Assembly (NCBI GenBank): GCA_039197065.1 | Contig: JBCCUL010000035.1 | Location: 1 to 59,915 of the forward strand | Direction of reading: 5' to 3' | DNA: 59,915 nt | Source of the DNA: JANQPX01 sp039197065 | GTDB taxonomy: Bacteria > Pseudomonadota > Alphaproteobacteria > Geminicoccales > Geminicoccaceae | In this document: one piece after another, positions 24,386 to 33,375 of the stretch | How the letters are laid out: the number at the start of each line of letters is the position of its first letter | Numbering within the stretch: the stretch's first letter is position 1 | Program-made: the position numbers and the translations under genes | Notes under the pieces: generated by a model | Database searches by the model: none | What the model saw: only the letters and a program-made list of their open reading frames with translations | What the model was told of the DNA's origin: nothing

Positions 24386-26008
24386 ATGGGTGAGTTTCTC
24401 TTCGATCACTTTGAGGAATATATCGGCGCCTACATGTTTCTTTGCCTGGGCCTGACACTGTTTACGGGCCTGCCGGTCGCCGTGGCTCTCGGCGGCATCG
24501 CCATCGTCTTTTCGTATCTCGGGGTCTATTTCGACTATCTCGATATGACCTATCTATATGACTTCATCCCCGTTCCGAGGGAGATGTTCATCCTCATGCC
24601 GCGCATCTGGGGCGGCGACGGTTCCAGTGGCGCCATTCAAAATCCGATCCTTGTGGCGATCCCCTGTTTCATTTTCATGGGCACGATGCTGGAACGCTCG
24701 CGCGTCGCAGCCGACCTTCTGCATATTCTTCAGGTCGTCCTCAAACGCGTGCCGGGCGGTCTGGCGCTTTCGGTGACCGTCATGGGTACGATCATGGCGG
24801 CGACCACCGGCATCATCGGCGCATCGGTGGTCATGATGACGCTTCTCGCGCTGCCGACCATGCTGGACCGTGGCTACAGCACGAAGCTCGCGACCGGAAC
24901 GATTGCGGCATCCGCGACCCTCGGCATTCTCATACCGCCGTCGATCATGCTCGTCCTGATGGCCAGTCTGCTGGCGGTATCGGTCGGTAATCTCTTTATC
25001 GGCGCCATCCTGCCGGGACTTCTGCTCTCCGGTCTCTATTTCATCTACATCTTGACCGTGAGCTCGTTCAAACCGGAGATGGCGCCCCCACTGCCGGATG
25101 ACGCCATTCAGCTCGAACCCACCAATCGAGCGCGCATGAAAATGTACTTCGCGATCGTCGGCGCCATGGTGGTGGGTGCCATCGTTCTCAACCAGACAGC
25201 GCTCGCTGACTACGTGAACTGGAACCTGACGGCCTTCTTCGGAATCTTTGCGGCTTCGATGGTGATCGGCCGAGCAGAAGGCAACTCGCTTTTCGGATCG
25301 ATCCTCAAAGGGATGGTGCCGCCGATCTTTCTAATCGTGCTGGTGCTCGGCTCGATCTTCGCCGGCTGGGCAACCCCGACCGAGGCAGCCGGCGTTGGCG
25401 CCTTCGGCTCGATCATCCTCGCTTTGTTCAACAGCACCTTGACCAAAGAGGTTCTGACCGAAGTCTGTCACCGAACGGCGCTGACCACCGCGATGATCTT
25501 CTTCATCTTCGTCGGTGCCACGGCTTTCTCCTACATGTTCCGCGCTCTCTATGGTGAGGATCTGATCATCGAGTTCATCGAGCATCTCGATCTCAGCGCC
25601 TGGGCGCTTTTGATCATGCTCATGGTCGTGATCTTCCTTCTCGGCTTCTTCTTCGACTTCATCGAGATCACGCTCATCATCCTTCCGGTGTTCGCGCCGA
25701 TCATCAAGACGCTCGCTCCGGAGTTTGCCTCCCATCTCGGTGTCGAGGGCGCTGCGATCCAGCATATCCAGGCGCAAACCATCTATTGGTTTGCGATATT
25801 AGCCGCGGTCAATCTGCAGACATCGTTCCTGACACCACCCTTCGGATTCGCGCTCTTCTATCTGAAAGGCGTTGCCCCTCAATCGGTGAAGATGACCGAT
25901 ATCTATCAGGGCATCATTCCGTTCGTGATCCTGCAGCTGATCGGCCTCAGCCTCGTGATCGCCTTCCCGCAAATCACGCTCTGGCTACCCGAACTCATGC
26001 TCGACTGA
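24386..26008 (+). CDS. dctM: TRAP transporter large permease
   Basis: DctM large membrane subunit (540 aa), which forms the ion-coupled transport channel. Seen: about 12-14 hydrophobic segments, the conserved FIFMGTMLERS and GIIGASVVMMTLLALPTML regions in the first half, TLGILIPPSIMLVLM, and the second-half GWATPTEAAGVGAFGSI. At 540 aa it is longer than the common 425-residue DctM and matches the long-form subgroup used with TakP/mannitol-type binding proteins. Last gene of the operon. Confidence 0.94.
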   Translation: MGEFLFDHFEEYIGAYMFLCLGLTLFTGLPVAVALGGIAIVFSYLGVYFDYLDMTYLYDFIPVPREMFILMPRIWGGDGSSGAIQNPILVAIPCFIFMGTMLERSRVAADLLHILQVVLKRVPGGLALSVTVMGTIMAATTGIIGASVVMMTLLALPTMLDRGYSTKLATGTIAASATLGILIPPSIMLVLMASLLAVSVGNLFIGAILPGLLLSGLYFIYILTVSSFKPEMAPPLPDDAIQLEPTNRARMKMYFAIVGAMVVGAIVLNQTALADYVNWNLTAFFGIFAASMVIGRAEGNSLFGSILKGMVPPIFLIVLVLGSIFAGWATPTEAAGVGAFGSIILALFNSTLTKEVLTEVCHRTALTTAMIFFIFVGATAFSYMFRALYGEDLIIEFIEHLDLSAWALLIMLMVVIFLLGFFFDFIEITLIILPVFAPIIKTLAPEFASHLGVEGAAIQHIQAQTIYWFAILAAVNLQTSFLTPPFGFALFYLKGVAPQSVKMTDIYQGIIPFVILQLIGLSLVIAFPQITLWLPELMLD

Positions 26009-26119
26009 TGCATCGGGATCAGGGTTGACTTGCCGCTCGGGCAGGCGGGGTTCGATTGTGGGCGGTTCGTTCGGTGCCGACTGAGGCGGCGGTGGCGTTG
26101 AATGTCGCCTGGCTTGGCT

Positions 26120-26695
26120 TCAGGCCGCTTTTGCTTGCAGTCTGTTGGCGACATTTTTCAGGGTGATATCTTCGACGCCGAGTTCTTCGAGATGGGCGAC
26201 AGTGCTCAGCACATAGTCCCGGCAATGGCCGGATCGTCCCTGCCCCCTTTCGATGATCGCGATCAGCTCGTCCTCCGGCAGCCTGCCCGCATATTGCGCG
26301 TGATCGCGCCGAACCACGTAGCACCAGGCTGGCACGCGGCCCTGTTCGGTGGTGATCGTCAGCCACTTTCGCCGATAGACGTCAGTGACCAGCTCGCGTG
26401 CATCGAGATAGGCGAGAATGTCAGCCTCCTTGTCCGATGCAATCCGAAAAGCGAAACCTTTGCAGGCGCCGCCGCGATCGAGGCCGAACACCAGGCCCGG
26501 CTGCTGCTGCGTGCCACGATGAACCCAGCTATAGACGCAAAGGCTGCGGTGATAGCCGTTCAGCCTTGCATGACAGCTCTCCAGAAAGTCGAAACCCGGT
26601 TTCCACATCAGCGAGCCATAGCCGAACACCCAAATGCCGTCGGTTTCGACAATATGGGGCTCGGGCCGGGCGAGTTTTGGGTCGATGCGGTCCAT
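26120..26695 (-). CDS. chaC: glutathione-specific gamma-glutamylcyclotransferase
   Basis: ChaC-type enzyme (191 aa) that cleaves glutathione to 5-oxoproline and Cys-Gly in the cytosol. Seen: the substrate loop VFGYGSLMWKPGF at about 23-35, and YLDARELVTDVYRRKW, where the Glu of RE is the expected catalytic acid/base. The length fits ChaC. It follows tyrA by 5 nt on the minus strand and may be co-transcribed. Convergent with dctM. Confidence 0.92.
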   Translation of the reverse strand: MDRIDPKLARPEPHIVETDGIWVFGYGSLMWKPGFDFLESCHARLNGYHRSLCVYSWVHRGTQQQPGLVFGLDRGGACKGFAFRIASDKEADILAYLDARELVTDVYRRKWLTITTEQGRVPAWCYVVRRDHAQYAGRLPEDELIAIIERGQGRSGHCRDYVLSTVAHLEELGVEDITLKNVANRLQAKAA

Positions 26696-26700
26696 GTCGC

Positions 26701-27666
26701 TCAGCCCCCGTCCTGCTTGCGGTCGTTTACCGCATTGGCCGCACCAATCGCATTGGTCGCATCAATCGCATTGGCCGCGCCAACGCCGCGTCGGATGGCG
26801 CGGGTGCGGGTGAAGAGCGCTTCGAGCGTATCGCCGTCATCCCAGCGAATCGCGCGCTGCAGGACGCTTAGATCCTCGGAAAATCGGCCGAGCATTTCCA
26901 AGACGGCTTCCTTGTTGTGCAGGAAGATGTCGCGCCACATCACAGGATCGGACCCGGCGATGCGGGTGAAATCGGCAAAGCCGCCGGCGGAGTAGCGCAG
27001 CACCTCCGCCTGCAAATGCTCCTCGAGATCGGCGACCGTGCTGACGATCGTGAACGCGATGAGATGAGGGAGATGCGAGGTGATGCCGAGAACGCGATCG
27101 TGATGATCGGCGGTCATCACGGACACATGCGAGCCGGCGGCCTGCCAGAGCGCCTTCACCGTCGAAAGCGCATCCGGGTCGGTTTCGGCAAGCGGGGTGA
27201 GGATGCAGTGCCGGTTGACAAAAAGGGTGTCGAAGGCGGCGTCCGGACCTGAATTTTCGGTGCCGGCGATCGGGTGACCCGGCACGAACCTGCCGCGAAA
27301 CGGCAGATGCGGCAACACATCGTCGATCACCTTGGCTTTGATCGAACCGACGTCGGTGATGATCGCCTGTCGGTTCAATGTCGAGGTGATTGCCTTGGCG
27401 ATGGCGCCCGTTGATCCTGTCGGCGTGCCGATGACCACGAGATCCGCCCCGATCACCGCCTCGGCCGGATCGGTCGTGGTCCGATCTGCAATGCCGAGGT
27501 TTCGCGCGCGCGACAGCGTTTCTTCGCGGCGCGAACAGGCGACGATCTCGTCGGCAAGGCCGTCGCGTTTCAGGACTTTGGCCAGCGAGCCGTTGATCAG
27601 GCCGATGCCGATCATCGCCACCCGACGAAATTGAGGCGGCGGCGAGGCGACGGCGTCTGTCGTCAT
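26701..27666 (-). CDS. tyrA: prephenate/arogenate dehydrogenase family protein
   Basis: NAD(P)-dependent cyclohexadienyl dehydrogenase (321 aa, TyrA/TyrC type) of tyrosine synthesis. Seen: nucleotide fold MIGIGLINGSLAKVLK, the catalytic-region GRFVPGHPIAGTE with conserved His, and TSHLPHLIAF with a second conserved His. The C-terminus is odd: a low-complexity Ala/Asn/Ile tail encoded by three 18-bp repeats (26731-26784). Its ATG overlaps the hisC stop by 4 bp. The pairing with hisC is typical, since HisC-type enzymes often act as aromatic aminotransferases. Confidence 0.92.
   Translation of the reverse strand: MTTDAVASPPPQFRRVAMIGIGLINGSLAKVLKRDGLADEIVACSRREETLSRARNLGIADRTTTDPAEAVIGADLVVIGTPTGSTGAIAKAITSTLNRQAIITDVGSIKAKVIDDVLPHLPFRGRFVPGHPIAGTENSGPDAAFDTLFVNRHCILTPLAETDPDALSTVKALWQAAGSHVSVMTADHHDRVLGITSHLPHLIAFTIVSTVADLEEHLQAEVLRYSAGGFADFTRIAGSDPVMWRDIFLHNKEAVLEMLGRFSEDLSVLQRAIRWDDGDTLEALFTRTRAIRRGVGAANAIDATNAIGAANAVNDRKQDGG
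26731..26784. repeat. three 18-bp tandem repeats at the tyrA 3' end
   Basis: Imperfect tandem copies of CGCATTGGCCGCACCAAT at 26731-26748, 26749-26766 and 26767-26784 (1-3 mismatches between copies). The unit is a multiple of three, so it adds six residues per copy (an Ala-Asn-Ala-Ile-type pattern) in the minus-strand tyrA frame without shifting it. Confidence 0.9.
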
Positions 27667-28754
27667 GACCTCATAAACCTCTCGATACTATCGATAGCCG
27701 CCTCGTTGTCCTCATCCCTGCCGATCGACAGGCGAAGGCAGTCCGGAAGGCCGTAAGCCGTCATCGGCCGTGCCGTGATCCCATCCTTTTCCAGCCAGGC
27801 GCTGGCAGCGGCGGCCGACTTCGGAGCTGTTTCCGAAAAGTCGATCAGAATGAAGTTGGCGATGCTCGGGTGCACCTTCAGACTGAGGCCGGCGATCGCC
27901 TGGGTCATGCGCGGCAGCCACTGGTCGTTATGAATGATCGAGCGTTCCTGGTGATCGAGGTCTTCGAGGGCGGCGATGCCTGCGGTCTGGGCGAGGCTGT
28001 TCACATTGAAGGGGCCGCGCACCCGGTTCAGAACGTCGACGATCCCAGATGAGGCATAGAGCCAGCCGAGGCGAAGGGCCGCAAGCCCGAACATTTTCGA
28101 GAAGGTCCGGGTCATCACCACATTCTCGGCGCGCTCCACCAGCTCTTGGCCGTTGGTGTAATCGCCTCTGCGGACATATTCCGCATAGGCGGCATCGATC
28201 ACCAAGACGACGTCGTCGGGAAGGCCTGCATGCAGCCTGGAGAGCTCGTCCGACGTGATGTAGCTGCCGGTCGGGTTGTTGGGATTGGCGATGAAGACAA
28301 GGCGGGTGCGGCTGGTGACGCCAGCCAGGATTGCGTCGACATCGGTGCGAAGACCGCTTTCCTCAGCCGCCACAGGCGTTGCGCCCGCCGCCAGCGCATT
28401 CAGCCGATACATCAAGAAGCCGTGGGCACTGTAGAGGACCTCGTCGCCCGGTCCGGCAAAGGCGGCGATCAGGAGATGGATCAGTTCATCCGAGCCCGCG
28501 CCGCAGACGATTTGCGCCGCCGGAAGGTCGAAGCGCCTGGCGATGGCCGCGCGCAGATCATCGGCGCCGCCATCCGGATAGCGATGAGCCACCGAGAGGG
28601 AGGCTTCCATCGCCTGGATCGCCTTGGGGCTTGGGCCAAGCGCGCTTTCGTTGGCCGAAAGCTTGATGGTGTGCTCGGCGCCTTCCGCCGCTGCCTTGCC
28701 GCCGATATAGGGCTGAATTTCCAGAATGCCGGAACGCGGCCTGGGACTGGCCAT
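27663..28754 (-). CDS. hisC: histidinol-phosphate aminotransferase
   Basis: PLP-dependent class I/II aminotransferase (363 aa from this start) of the HisC family, acting on histidinol phosphate and often on aromatic amino acids. Seen: KLSANESALGPSPKA at the N-terminus, FIANPNNPTGS, the PLP-lysine motif TRTFSKMFGLAALRLGW, and a C-terminal arginine block RPMTAYGLPDCLRLSIGR. I start at ATG 28754 (MASPRPRSG); the frame is open to 28898, but those residues are atypical. Co-translated with tyrA. Divergent from metX, whose SAM-II leader lies just upstream. Confidence 0.93.
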   Translation of the reverse strand: MASPRPRSGILEIQPYIGGKAAAEGAEHTIKLSANESALGPSPKAIQAMEASLSVAHRYPDGGADDLRAAIARRFDLPAAQIVCGAGSDELIHLLIAAFAGPGDEVLYSAHGFLMYRLNALAAGATPVAAEESGLRTDVDAILAGVTSRTRLVFIANPNNPTGSYITSDELSRLHAGLPDDVVLVIDAAYAEYVRRGDYTNGQELVERAENVVMTRTFSKMFGLAALRLGWLYASSGIVDVLNRVRGPFNVNSLAQTAGIAALEDLDHQERSIIHNDQWLPRMTQAIAGLSLKVHPSIANFILIDFSETAPKSAAAASAWLEKDGITARPMTAYGLPDCLRLSIGRDEDNEAAIDSIERFMRS

Positions 28755-28914
28755 CGAACCTGTCTCGCTTTCTTGTTGATCGATGAGGGAGTATTTGAAG
28801 AAACGCAGATTACCCGCCTGACCCAAAGGCTTGCAAGGGGGAGTCGCACACCGTGCCCGAGCCTCTTTGAATAACCGATTGACGCCACCTTTAGGCAAAC
28901 GCTAGTCTCTGCAT

Positions 28915-28976
28915 CTCGTGGTGATTTGGGCCGGCTGGCTTGCAGGCCACGTTAAAGAAACTGCTAAAAAGTCGGG
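28915..28976 (+). ncRNA. SAM-II riboswitch
   Basis: Matches the SAM-II (metA motif) consensus of alphaproteobacterial metX leaders. P1 is CGTGG (28917-28921) with CCACG (28947-28951). The conserved GTGATTTG follows the 5' arm, GGCTTGCAGGCCACGTTAAA carries the central core, and GCTAAAAAG closes the pseudoknot. It lies 57 nt upstream of the metX ATG in the sense direction. Known role: binds S-adenosylmethionine and lowers methionine-synthesis gene expression. Confidence 0.9.
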
Positions 28977-28990
28977 TCGCTTTTCAAAAG

Positions 28991-29015
28991 CCCTGGCTGA
29001 CGGCCGGGGTTTTTT
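28991..29015 (+). terminator. intrinsic terminator in the metX leader
   Basis: Stem CCCTGGC (28991-28997) with GCCGGGG (29003-29009), 7 bp including one U-G wobble, a 5-nt loop, then TTTTTT (29010-29015). It stands between the SAM-II aptamer and the metX start, so SAM-dependent termination (attenuation) is plausible. Confidence 0.75.
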
Positions 29016-29032
29016 GTTGGCGAGACGATGAC

Positions 29033-30271
29033 ATGATCGATCAGGGACCGCAGGAGACCGAGGCGGACAAGGAGACTGGGATCTCGTCTCCGACGTTCGA
29101 AGGCGTGACGCCGTCGCCTGAATTCAAAGAGATGCCTGCCGTTGACGGAACGGATCTCCCCGGAAGCCGCATCCGCCTTTCCGCCCCGATCCAGCTGGAT
29201 TGCGGCGTGGAGCTCGGACCGATCACGGTCGCTTACCAGACCTACGGCACGCTCAACGACGACCGCAGCAATGCCATCCTCGTCTGCCATGCCCTGACTG
29301 GCGACCAGTTCGCCGCCGACACGCACCCGATCACCGGCAAGGGCGGCTGGTGGGAGATGGTGATCGGCCCCGGCAAGCCGATCGACACGGATCGCTACTT
29401 CGTGATCTGCAGCAATATTCTCGGCGGCTGCATGGGCACCACAGGACCCATGGAAATCGGGGAGGGAGGCGATAGACCCTATGGCCTGAACTTTCCGGTG
29501 ATCACCATCGGCGACATGGTGAGAACGCAGGCGCGACTTCTGGATCAGCTCGGCATCGAACGGCTGTTCGCCGTGGTCGGCGGCTCCATGGGCGGCATGC
29601 AGGTTCTGGAGTGGGTGGCGCGTTATCCGGATCGCGTGTTCAGCGCCTTGCCGATCGCCACGTCGGCCCGCCACTCGGCGCAGAATATCGCTTTTCACGA
29701 GGTCGGCCGCCAGGCGATCATGGCCGATCCCGACTGGCAGGGCGGCAGCTATTACGGCACCGGCCGGCGTCCCGTGCGCGGTCTCTCCGTGGCGCGCATG
29801 GCCGCGCATATCACCTACCTCTCCGAACCGGCGCTCCACCGCAAATTCGGCCGCTCGCTGCAGGACCGGGCCGAGCTCACCTACGGCTTTGATGCCGACT
29901 TCCAGGTGGAGAGCTATCTCCGCCATCAGGGCTACACTTTCGTCGACCGGTTTGACGCCAATTCCTATCTCTACGTCACCCGGGCGATGGACTATTTCGA
30001 CCTCGCAAGCGCCTTCGACGGTGTGCTCGCCAATGCTTTTCAGGGTGCGGGCACCCGTTTCTGCGTGCTTTCCTTCAGCTCGGACTGGCTGTTTCCAACG
30101 TCCGAGAGCCGCGATCTGGTGCGCGCGCTCACCTCTGTTGCGGCGAACGTCTCCTCTTGCGAGTTCCAGACCGATCGCGGACATGACAGTTTTCTTCTGG
30201 ACGTGCCGGAATTCCATCGGGTGGTCGCAGGCTTTCTCGATGGCGCCGCATCCGCTGCAGGGCTCCGCTGA
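29033..30271 (+). CDS. metX: homoserine O-acetyltransferase
   Basis: Alpha/beta-hydrolase acyltransferase (413 aa from ATG 29033) that activates homoserine with acetyl-CoA, or in some members succinyl-CoA, for methionine synthesis. Seen: the oxyanion-hole region CHALTGDQF, nucleophile elbow GGSMGGMQVLEW with catalytic Ser, a late Asp in SSDWLFPTSESRDLV, and catalytic His in TDRGHDSFLLD. The frame is open to 28940 but overlaps the riboswitch. Next gene metW starts 1 nt after the stop, the usual metXW pair. Confidence 0.96.
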   Translation: MIDQGPQETEADKETGISSPTFEGVTPSPEFKEMPAVDGTDLPGSRIRLSAPIQLDCGVELGPITVAYQTYGTLNDDRSNAILVCHALTGDQFAADTHPITGKGGWWEMVIGPGKPIDTDRYFVICSNILGGCMGTTGPMEIGEGGDRPYGLNFPVITIGDMVRTQARLLDQLGIERLFAVVGGSMGGMQVLEWVARYPDRVFSALPIATSARHSAQNIAFHEVGRQAIMADPDWQGGSYYGTGRRPVRGLSVARMAAHITYLSEPALHRKFGRSLQDRAELTYGFDADFQVESYLRHQGYTFVDRFDANSYLYVTRAMDYFDLASAFDGVLANAFQGAGTRFCVLSFSSDWLFPTSESRDLVRALTSVAANVSSCEFQTDRGHDSFLLDVPEFHRVVAGFLDGAASAAGLR

Positions 30272-30272
30272 G

Positions 30273-30956
30273 ATGGCAAACGCAAGCGTCCCGCTTGACC
30301 GTATGGATGGGGAGCCGGCGTCTGCAGGCAATACCCCGCTTCGCCGGGATCTCAGGCTGATCGCGGATCTGGTGACCGACGGCGCTCGGGTGCTCGATAT
30401 CGGCTGCGGCGATGGCGCGCTGCTCGGCTATCTAACGGAGACCAAAGAAGCCGATGCCCGCGGTATCGAGCTATCCCAGGCAGGCGTGAAGGATTGCCTC
30501 GGCCGCGGGCTTTCCGTGGTGCAGGGCGATGCCGAGAAGGATTTGCATCTCTACCCCGATCATTCCTTCGATTACATCATCCTCAGCCAGACCATTCAGG
30601 CCATGCTCCAGCCGCATGATGTCCTGAACGAAATGCTCAGAATCGGCCGTTTCGGCATCGTCTCGTTCACCAATTACGCCCACTGGCGCGCCCGTTGGCA
30701 TCTGCTGCGCGGTCGCATGCCGCGCACCGCGGCTGCGGCCGAGCCCTGGTATGCCAGCCCGAACATCCGCCCCTGCACGCTTGAGGATTTCGAGCTGCTT
30801 TGCGCCGAGCTCGGCGTGCATGTGGAGCGGCGCATCTGCTTGACGCGTCACGGTCAGGTCAGCCGGCTCGCCAGCAGAAAATGGTTCGACAATGTCTTGA
30901 GCGAGCAAGCCCTGTTCGTGCTCAGCCGGCGCGCCGACGCTGGTGCAGGGGCTTAG
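30273..30956 (+). CDS. metW: methionine biosynthesis protein MetW
   Basis: SAM-binding-fold protein (227 aa) found paired with MetX, which in some bacteria is needed for MetX activity. Seen: methyltransferase motif I VLDIGCGDGALLGYL, then GIELSQAGVKDCLGRGLSVV and FDYIILSQTIQAML, and the C-terminal SNPNIRPCTLEDFE-like region (here ASPNIRPCTLEDFELL). ATG 30273 follows the metX stop directly, so the two share the SAM-II-controlled transcript. Confidence 0.93.
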   Translation: MANASVPLDRMDGEPASAGNTPLRRDLRLIADLVTDGARVLDIGCGDGALLGYLTETKEADARGIELSQAGVKDCLGRGLSVVQGDAEKDLHLYPDHSFDYIILSQTIQAMLQPHDVLNEMLRIGRFGIVSFTNYAHWRARWHLLRGRMPRTAAAAEPWYASPNIRPCTLEDFELLCAELGVHVERRICLTRHGQVSRLASRKWFDNVLSEQALFVLSRRADAGAGA

Positions 30957-31053
30957 AGCGTATCCTGATCGCATCCGATTGGGATAAGCTCTAGGTCTTC
31001 GATACAGAAAGTTCTTCGCCAGCTTTCAAAGAAATCGCGGCCTGGCGTCGATC

Positions 31054-31839
31054 TCAACGACGATGGGTGGACGTATCTGACGTGGTCACACCACGGCGTT
31101 CAGCGGCGACCGCCGGGCGTACCGGCGAAAGATGGGCATAAGACGGAGGCTTTTTCGCGACTTGGGCTTGATCGAGGGGGGCGGCGTAGATTTGCTTTTG
31201 CGCGCGCATCACCAAGGCGCCGGCGAAGTGTTGAGCGACCCTCAAACCGATGCGCTCCCAGGCGACGGCTGTCTTCAGGAGCAGGTTTGAGCGAAAGGGC
31301 GGCACGAAAAGCGCAAAGCCGGTCTTTTGCGGCGCGAACAGATGGCTGCGCAGCAGCTGCTTCAGTTGGGTCGAGCTATAAGGTCGTCCCTGGCCGAAGG
31401 GGGTGCGCTCGCTCAGGCACCAGAGGCCTCGGCGGTTGGGCACGACGGCAATGATTTCGCCGTCATCGGCGAGGATCCGCCAGACCTCCCGCAGGAGCCG
31501 GCCGGCGCGCTCGGTCTGTTCGAGGGCATGCACGATCAGCACGCGGTCCACGCTTCGATCAGCGATCGGCAGGTCGTTTTCGATGCCGAGCGCCGTCAGA
31601 TTCGGACGTTTTTTCGGCCAGCGCATGACGCCCTGCGCCTTAGGCATGATCACGGCAGCGCGCTCAGCCTCGAGAGCGAGCGGGCCCATGAACGGCGTAG
31701 CGTGACCGAGACCGAGCACATGCTGCCCCTTGAGGTCGGGCCAGTGCGAGCGGATTTCACGGTTGAGGAGGCGGCGAACCAGCAGCCCCTGTCGCGAGCC
31801 GTAGAAATCATGCAGTTCAAAGACATCGGGGCGCATCAC
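31054..31839 (-). CDS. class I SAM-dependent methyltransferase
   Basis: Methyltransferase-like protein (261 aa, Methyltransf_11 group). Seen: a degenerate motif I (HVLGLGHATPFM) and a clear downstream SVDRVLIVHALEQTERAGRLLREVWRIL-type helix, of which VDRVLIVHALEQ is diagnostic. The C-terminal region is basic. The substrate is not known. It is divergent from gloB (139-nt gap), an arrangement I recall as common in alphaproteobacteria. The weak GxGxG motif makes activity less certain. Confidence 0.82.
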   Translation of the reverse strand: MMRPDVFELHDFYGSRQGLLVRRLLNREIRSHWPDLKGQHVLGLGHATPFMGPLALEAERAAVIMPKAQGVMRWPKKRPNLTALGIENDLPIADRSVDRVLIVHALEQTERAGRLLREVWRILADDGEIIAVVPNRRGLWCLSERTPFGQGRPYSSTQLKQLLRSHLFAPQKTGFALFVPPFRSNLLLKTAVAWERIGLRVAQHFAGALVMRAQKQIYAAPLDQAQVAKKPPSYAHLSPVRPAVAAERRGVTTSDTSTHRR

Positions 31840-31978
31840 GTTACGAATCTACGCGGTCGCACCTCCTGGATCAAGCGCTGCCTGGCGATCTGGCGTTCAT
31901 GCGGGCAGGTGACCTTATCGGGCAAATCGGCTATGCCTCATCAAGCAATGCAGCTTCGAAACGCCGCCGGAGACGCCC

Positions 31979-32749
31979 ATGGGTTCGCTAATCGTCGAGA
32001 TGATTCCGGTTCTCAGCGACAATTACGTCTATCTGATCCATGACAAAGCGAGCGGGACAACCGGCGTGGTCGATCCCGCTGAGGCGGCGCCGGTGGCTGA
32101 GCGCCTATCGGCCAAGGGATGGTCGCTCGATTGGATCCTCTCAACCCATCACCATGCCGATCACACCGGCGGCAATCTCGAACTCAAGCAGGCGACCGGC
32201 TGCAGGATTGCCGGACCGGGCAAGGATGCGGCCAGAATTCCGGGCATTGACGTCAAGCTTACAGAAGGTGATCGCTTCTCGCTCGGCGAGGCGGAGGCCG
32301 AGGTCTTCGAGACGCCGGGGCACACATCCGGGCATATTGCCTTCTGGTTTGCAGGATCGAACGCCCTCTTTTGTGCGGATACGCTCTTTTCCCTCGGCTG
32401 TGGCCGTATATTTGAGGGCACACCTTCAGATATGTGGACATCGCTCCAGAAGTTTGCGCCGTTGCCGGACGAGGCGCTGGTTTATTGCGGTCATGAATAT
32501 ACCGCGTCCAATGCCCGTTTCGCGCTTTCGGTCGATCCTGACAATGCCGCCTTGCAGGCGCGCGCCGCCGAGGTGGAGAGGCAGCGGGCGGCCGACGAGC
32601 CGACCGTACCGACAACGCTCGGTCTGGAGCGCGCCACCAATCCGTTCCTTCGACCGGACGACGCGGTGATCAGGGGACATCTTGGGCTGGAGAATGCTAC
32701 GGATGTCGAGGTCTTCGCCGAAATCAGGCGCTTGAAGGACAACTTCTAG
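31979..32749 (+). CDS. gloB: hydroxyacylglutathione hydrolase (glyoxalase II)
   Basis: Metallo-beta-lactamase-fold glyoxalase II (256 aa) that hydrolyses S-lactoylglutathione to lactate and glutathione. Seen: the metal motif STHHHADHTGG, further ligands at TPGHTSGH, the CADTLFSLGCGRIFEG loop, and CGHEYTASNARFA, a glutathione-contacting region. The ATG follows GGAGACGCC. Together with chaC and the two-domain glyoxalase further along, it points to glutathione-based methylglyoxal handling. Confidence 0.96.
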   Translation: MGSLIVEMIPVLSDNYVYLIHDKASGTTGVVDPAEAAPVAERLSAKGWSLDWILSTHHHADHTGGNLELKQATGCRIAGPGKDAARIPGIDVKLTEGDRFSLGEAEAEVFETPGHTSGHIAFWFAGSNALFCADTLFSLGCGRIFEGTPSDMWTSLQKFAPLPDEALVYCGHEYTASNARFALSVDPDNAALQARAAEVERQRAADEPTVPTTLGLERATNPFLRPDDAVIRGHLGLENATDVEVFAEIRRLKDNF

Positions 32750-32787
32750 ACGGCGTAGCGGGCGAGGCTAGCTGACGTGGCAGAGCG

Positions 32788-33375
32788 ATGACGAGAGCAC
32801 GGGCGGCCAAAATCTCCTGGCCGGAATCGGCCTTCTGGACGTTCTCCAAGGATCTCTACGATCGGCCAGGGGTGGAGGCGGCCTGCCTTGCGCTTCAGGA
32901 TCGCCATGATCTGGACGTGAATCTCCTGCTATTCGCGCTCTGGCTTGCGGACTGTGGCGTCGTTCTCGATGCGCCTGTTTATGAGCGAGCGAAGACCGTG
33001 ACCGCGTCCTGGCAGGCGGAGACGACAAGATCGCTCCGCGTGATCAGACGGCAGCTTCGCGGTCGGATGGATGCCGCCGATCCCGAGGACATCGCCGGCA
33101 AATGGCCGGATCAGGTGGCGGCGCTTCGGCGCAGGGTCCTGGAGCTTGAGCTGGACTGCGAACATCTGGCGCAGCTAGCGCTCGGTCGTCTCGGCGATGA
33201 GCTGAAGCCGAGCCGTAGGGCCAATGTGAAGCTTGCAGCCGACAATCTCGGCGGCCTTCTGTCCTTCGAGGAAGAGGACCGGGGCGATCTCGCCAATCTC
33301 GTGCAGCAGGCTTTCCCCCATGCGCCGCTTTCCCGTATCGACGCCGCTCTCGATGCCCTGTTCAGCGTGACTTAA
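32788..33375 (+). CDS. DUF2390 / TIGR02444 family protein
   Basis: Helical protein of 195 aa in the TIGR02444 (DUF2390) family. Seen: the N-terminal signature FWTFSKDLYDRPGVEAACL followed by LQDRHDLDVNLLLFALWLAD, which I recognise from this family. No signal peptide or membrane segment; function unknown. It starts 38 nt after gloB. Its 3' end overlaps the 3' end of convergent ubiX by 14 bp. Confidence 0.87.
   Translation: MTRARAAKISWPESAFWTFSKDLYDRPGVEAACLALQDRHDLDVNLLLFALWLADCGVVLDAPVYERAKTVTASWQAETTRSLRVIRRQLRGRMDAADPEDIAGKWPDQVAALRRRVLELELDCEHLAQLALGRLGDELKPSRRANVKLAADNLGGLLSFEEEDRGDLANLVQQAFPHAPLSRIDAALDALFSVT

Noticed and set aside
28964..30331. 455-codon open frame on the minus strand
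   Set aside because: Antisense to metX; no motifs and no start signal.
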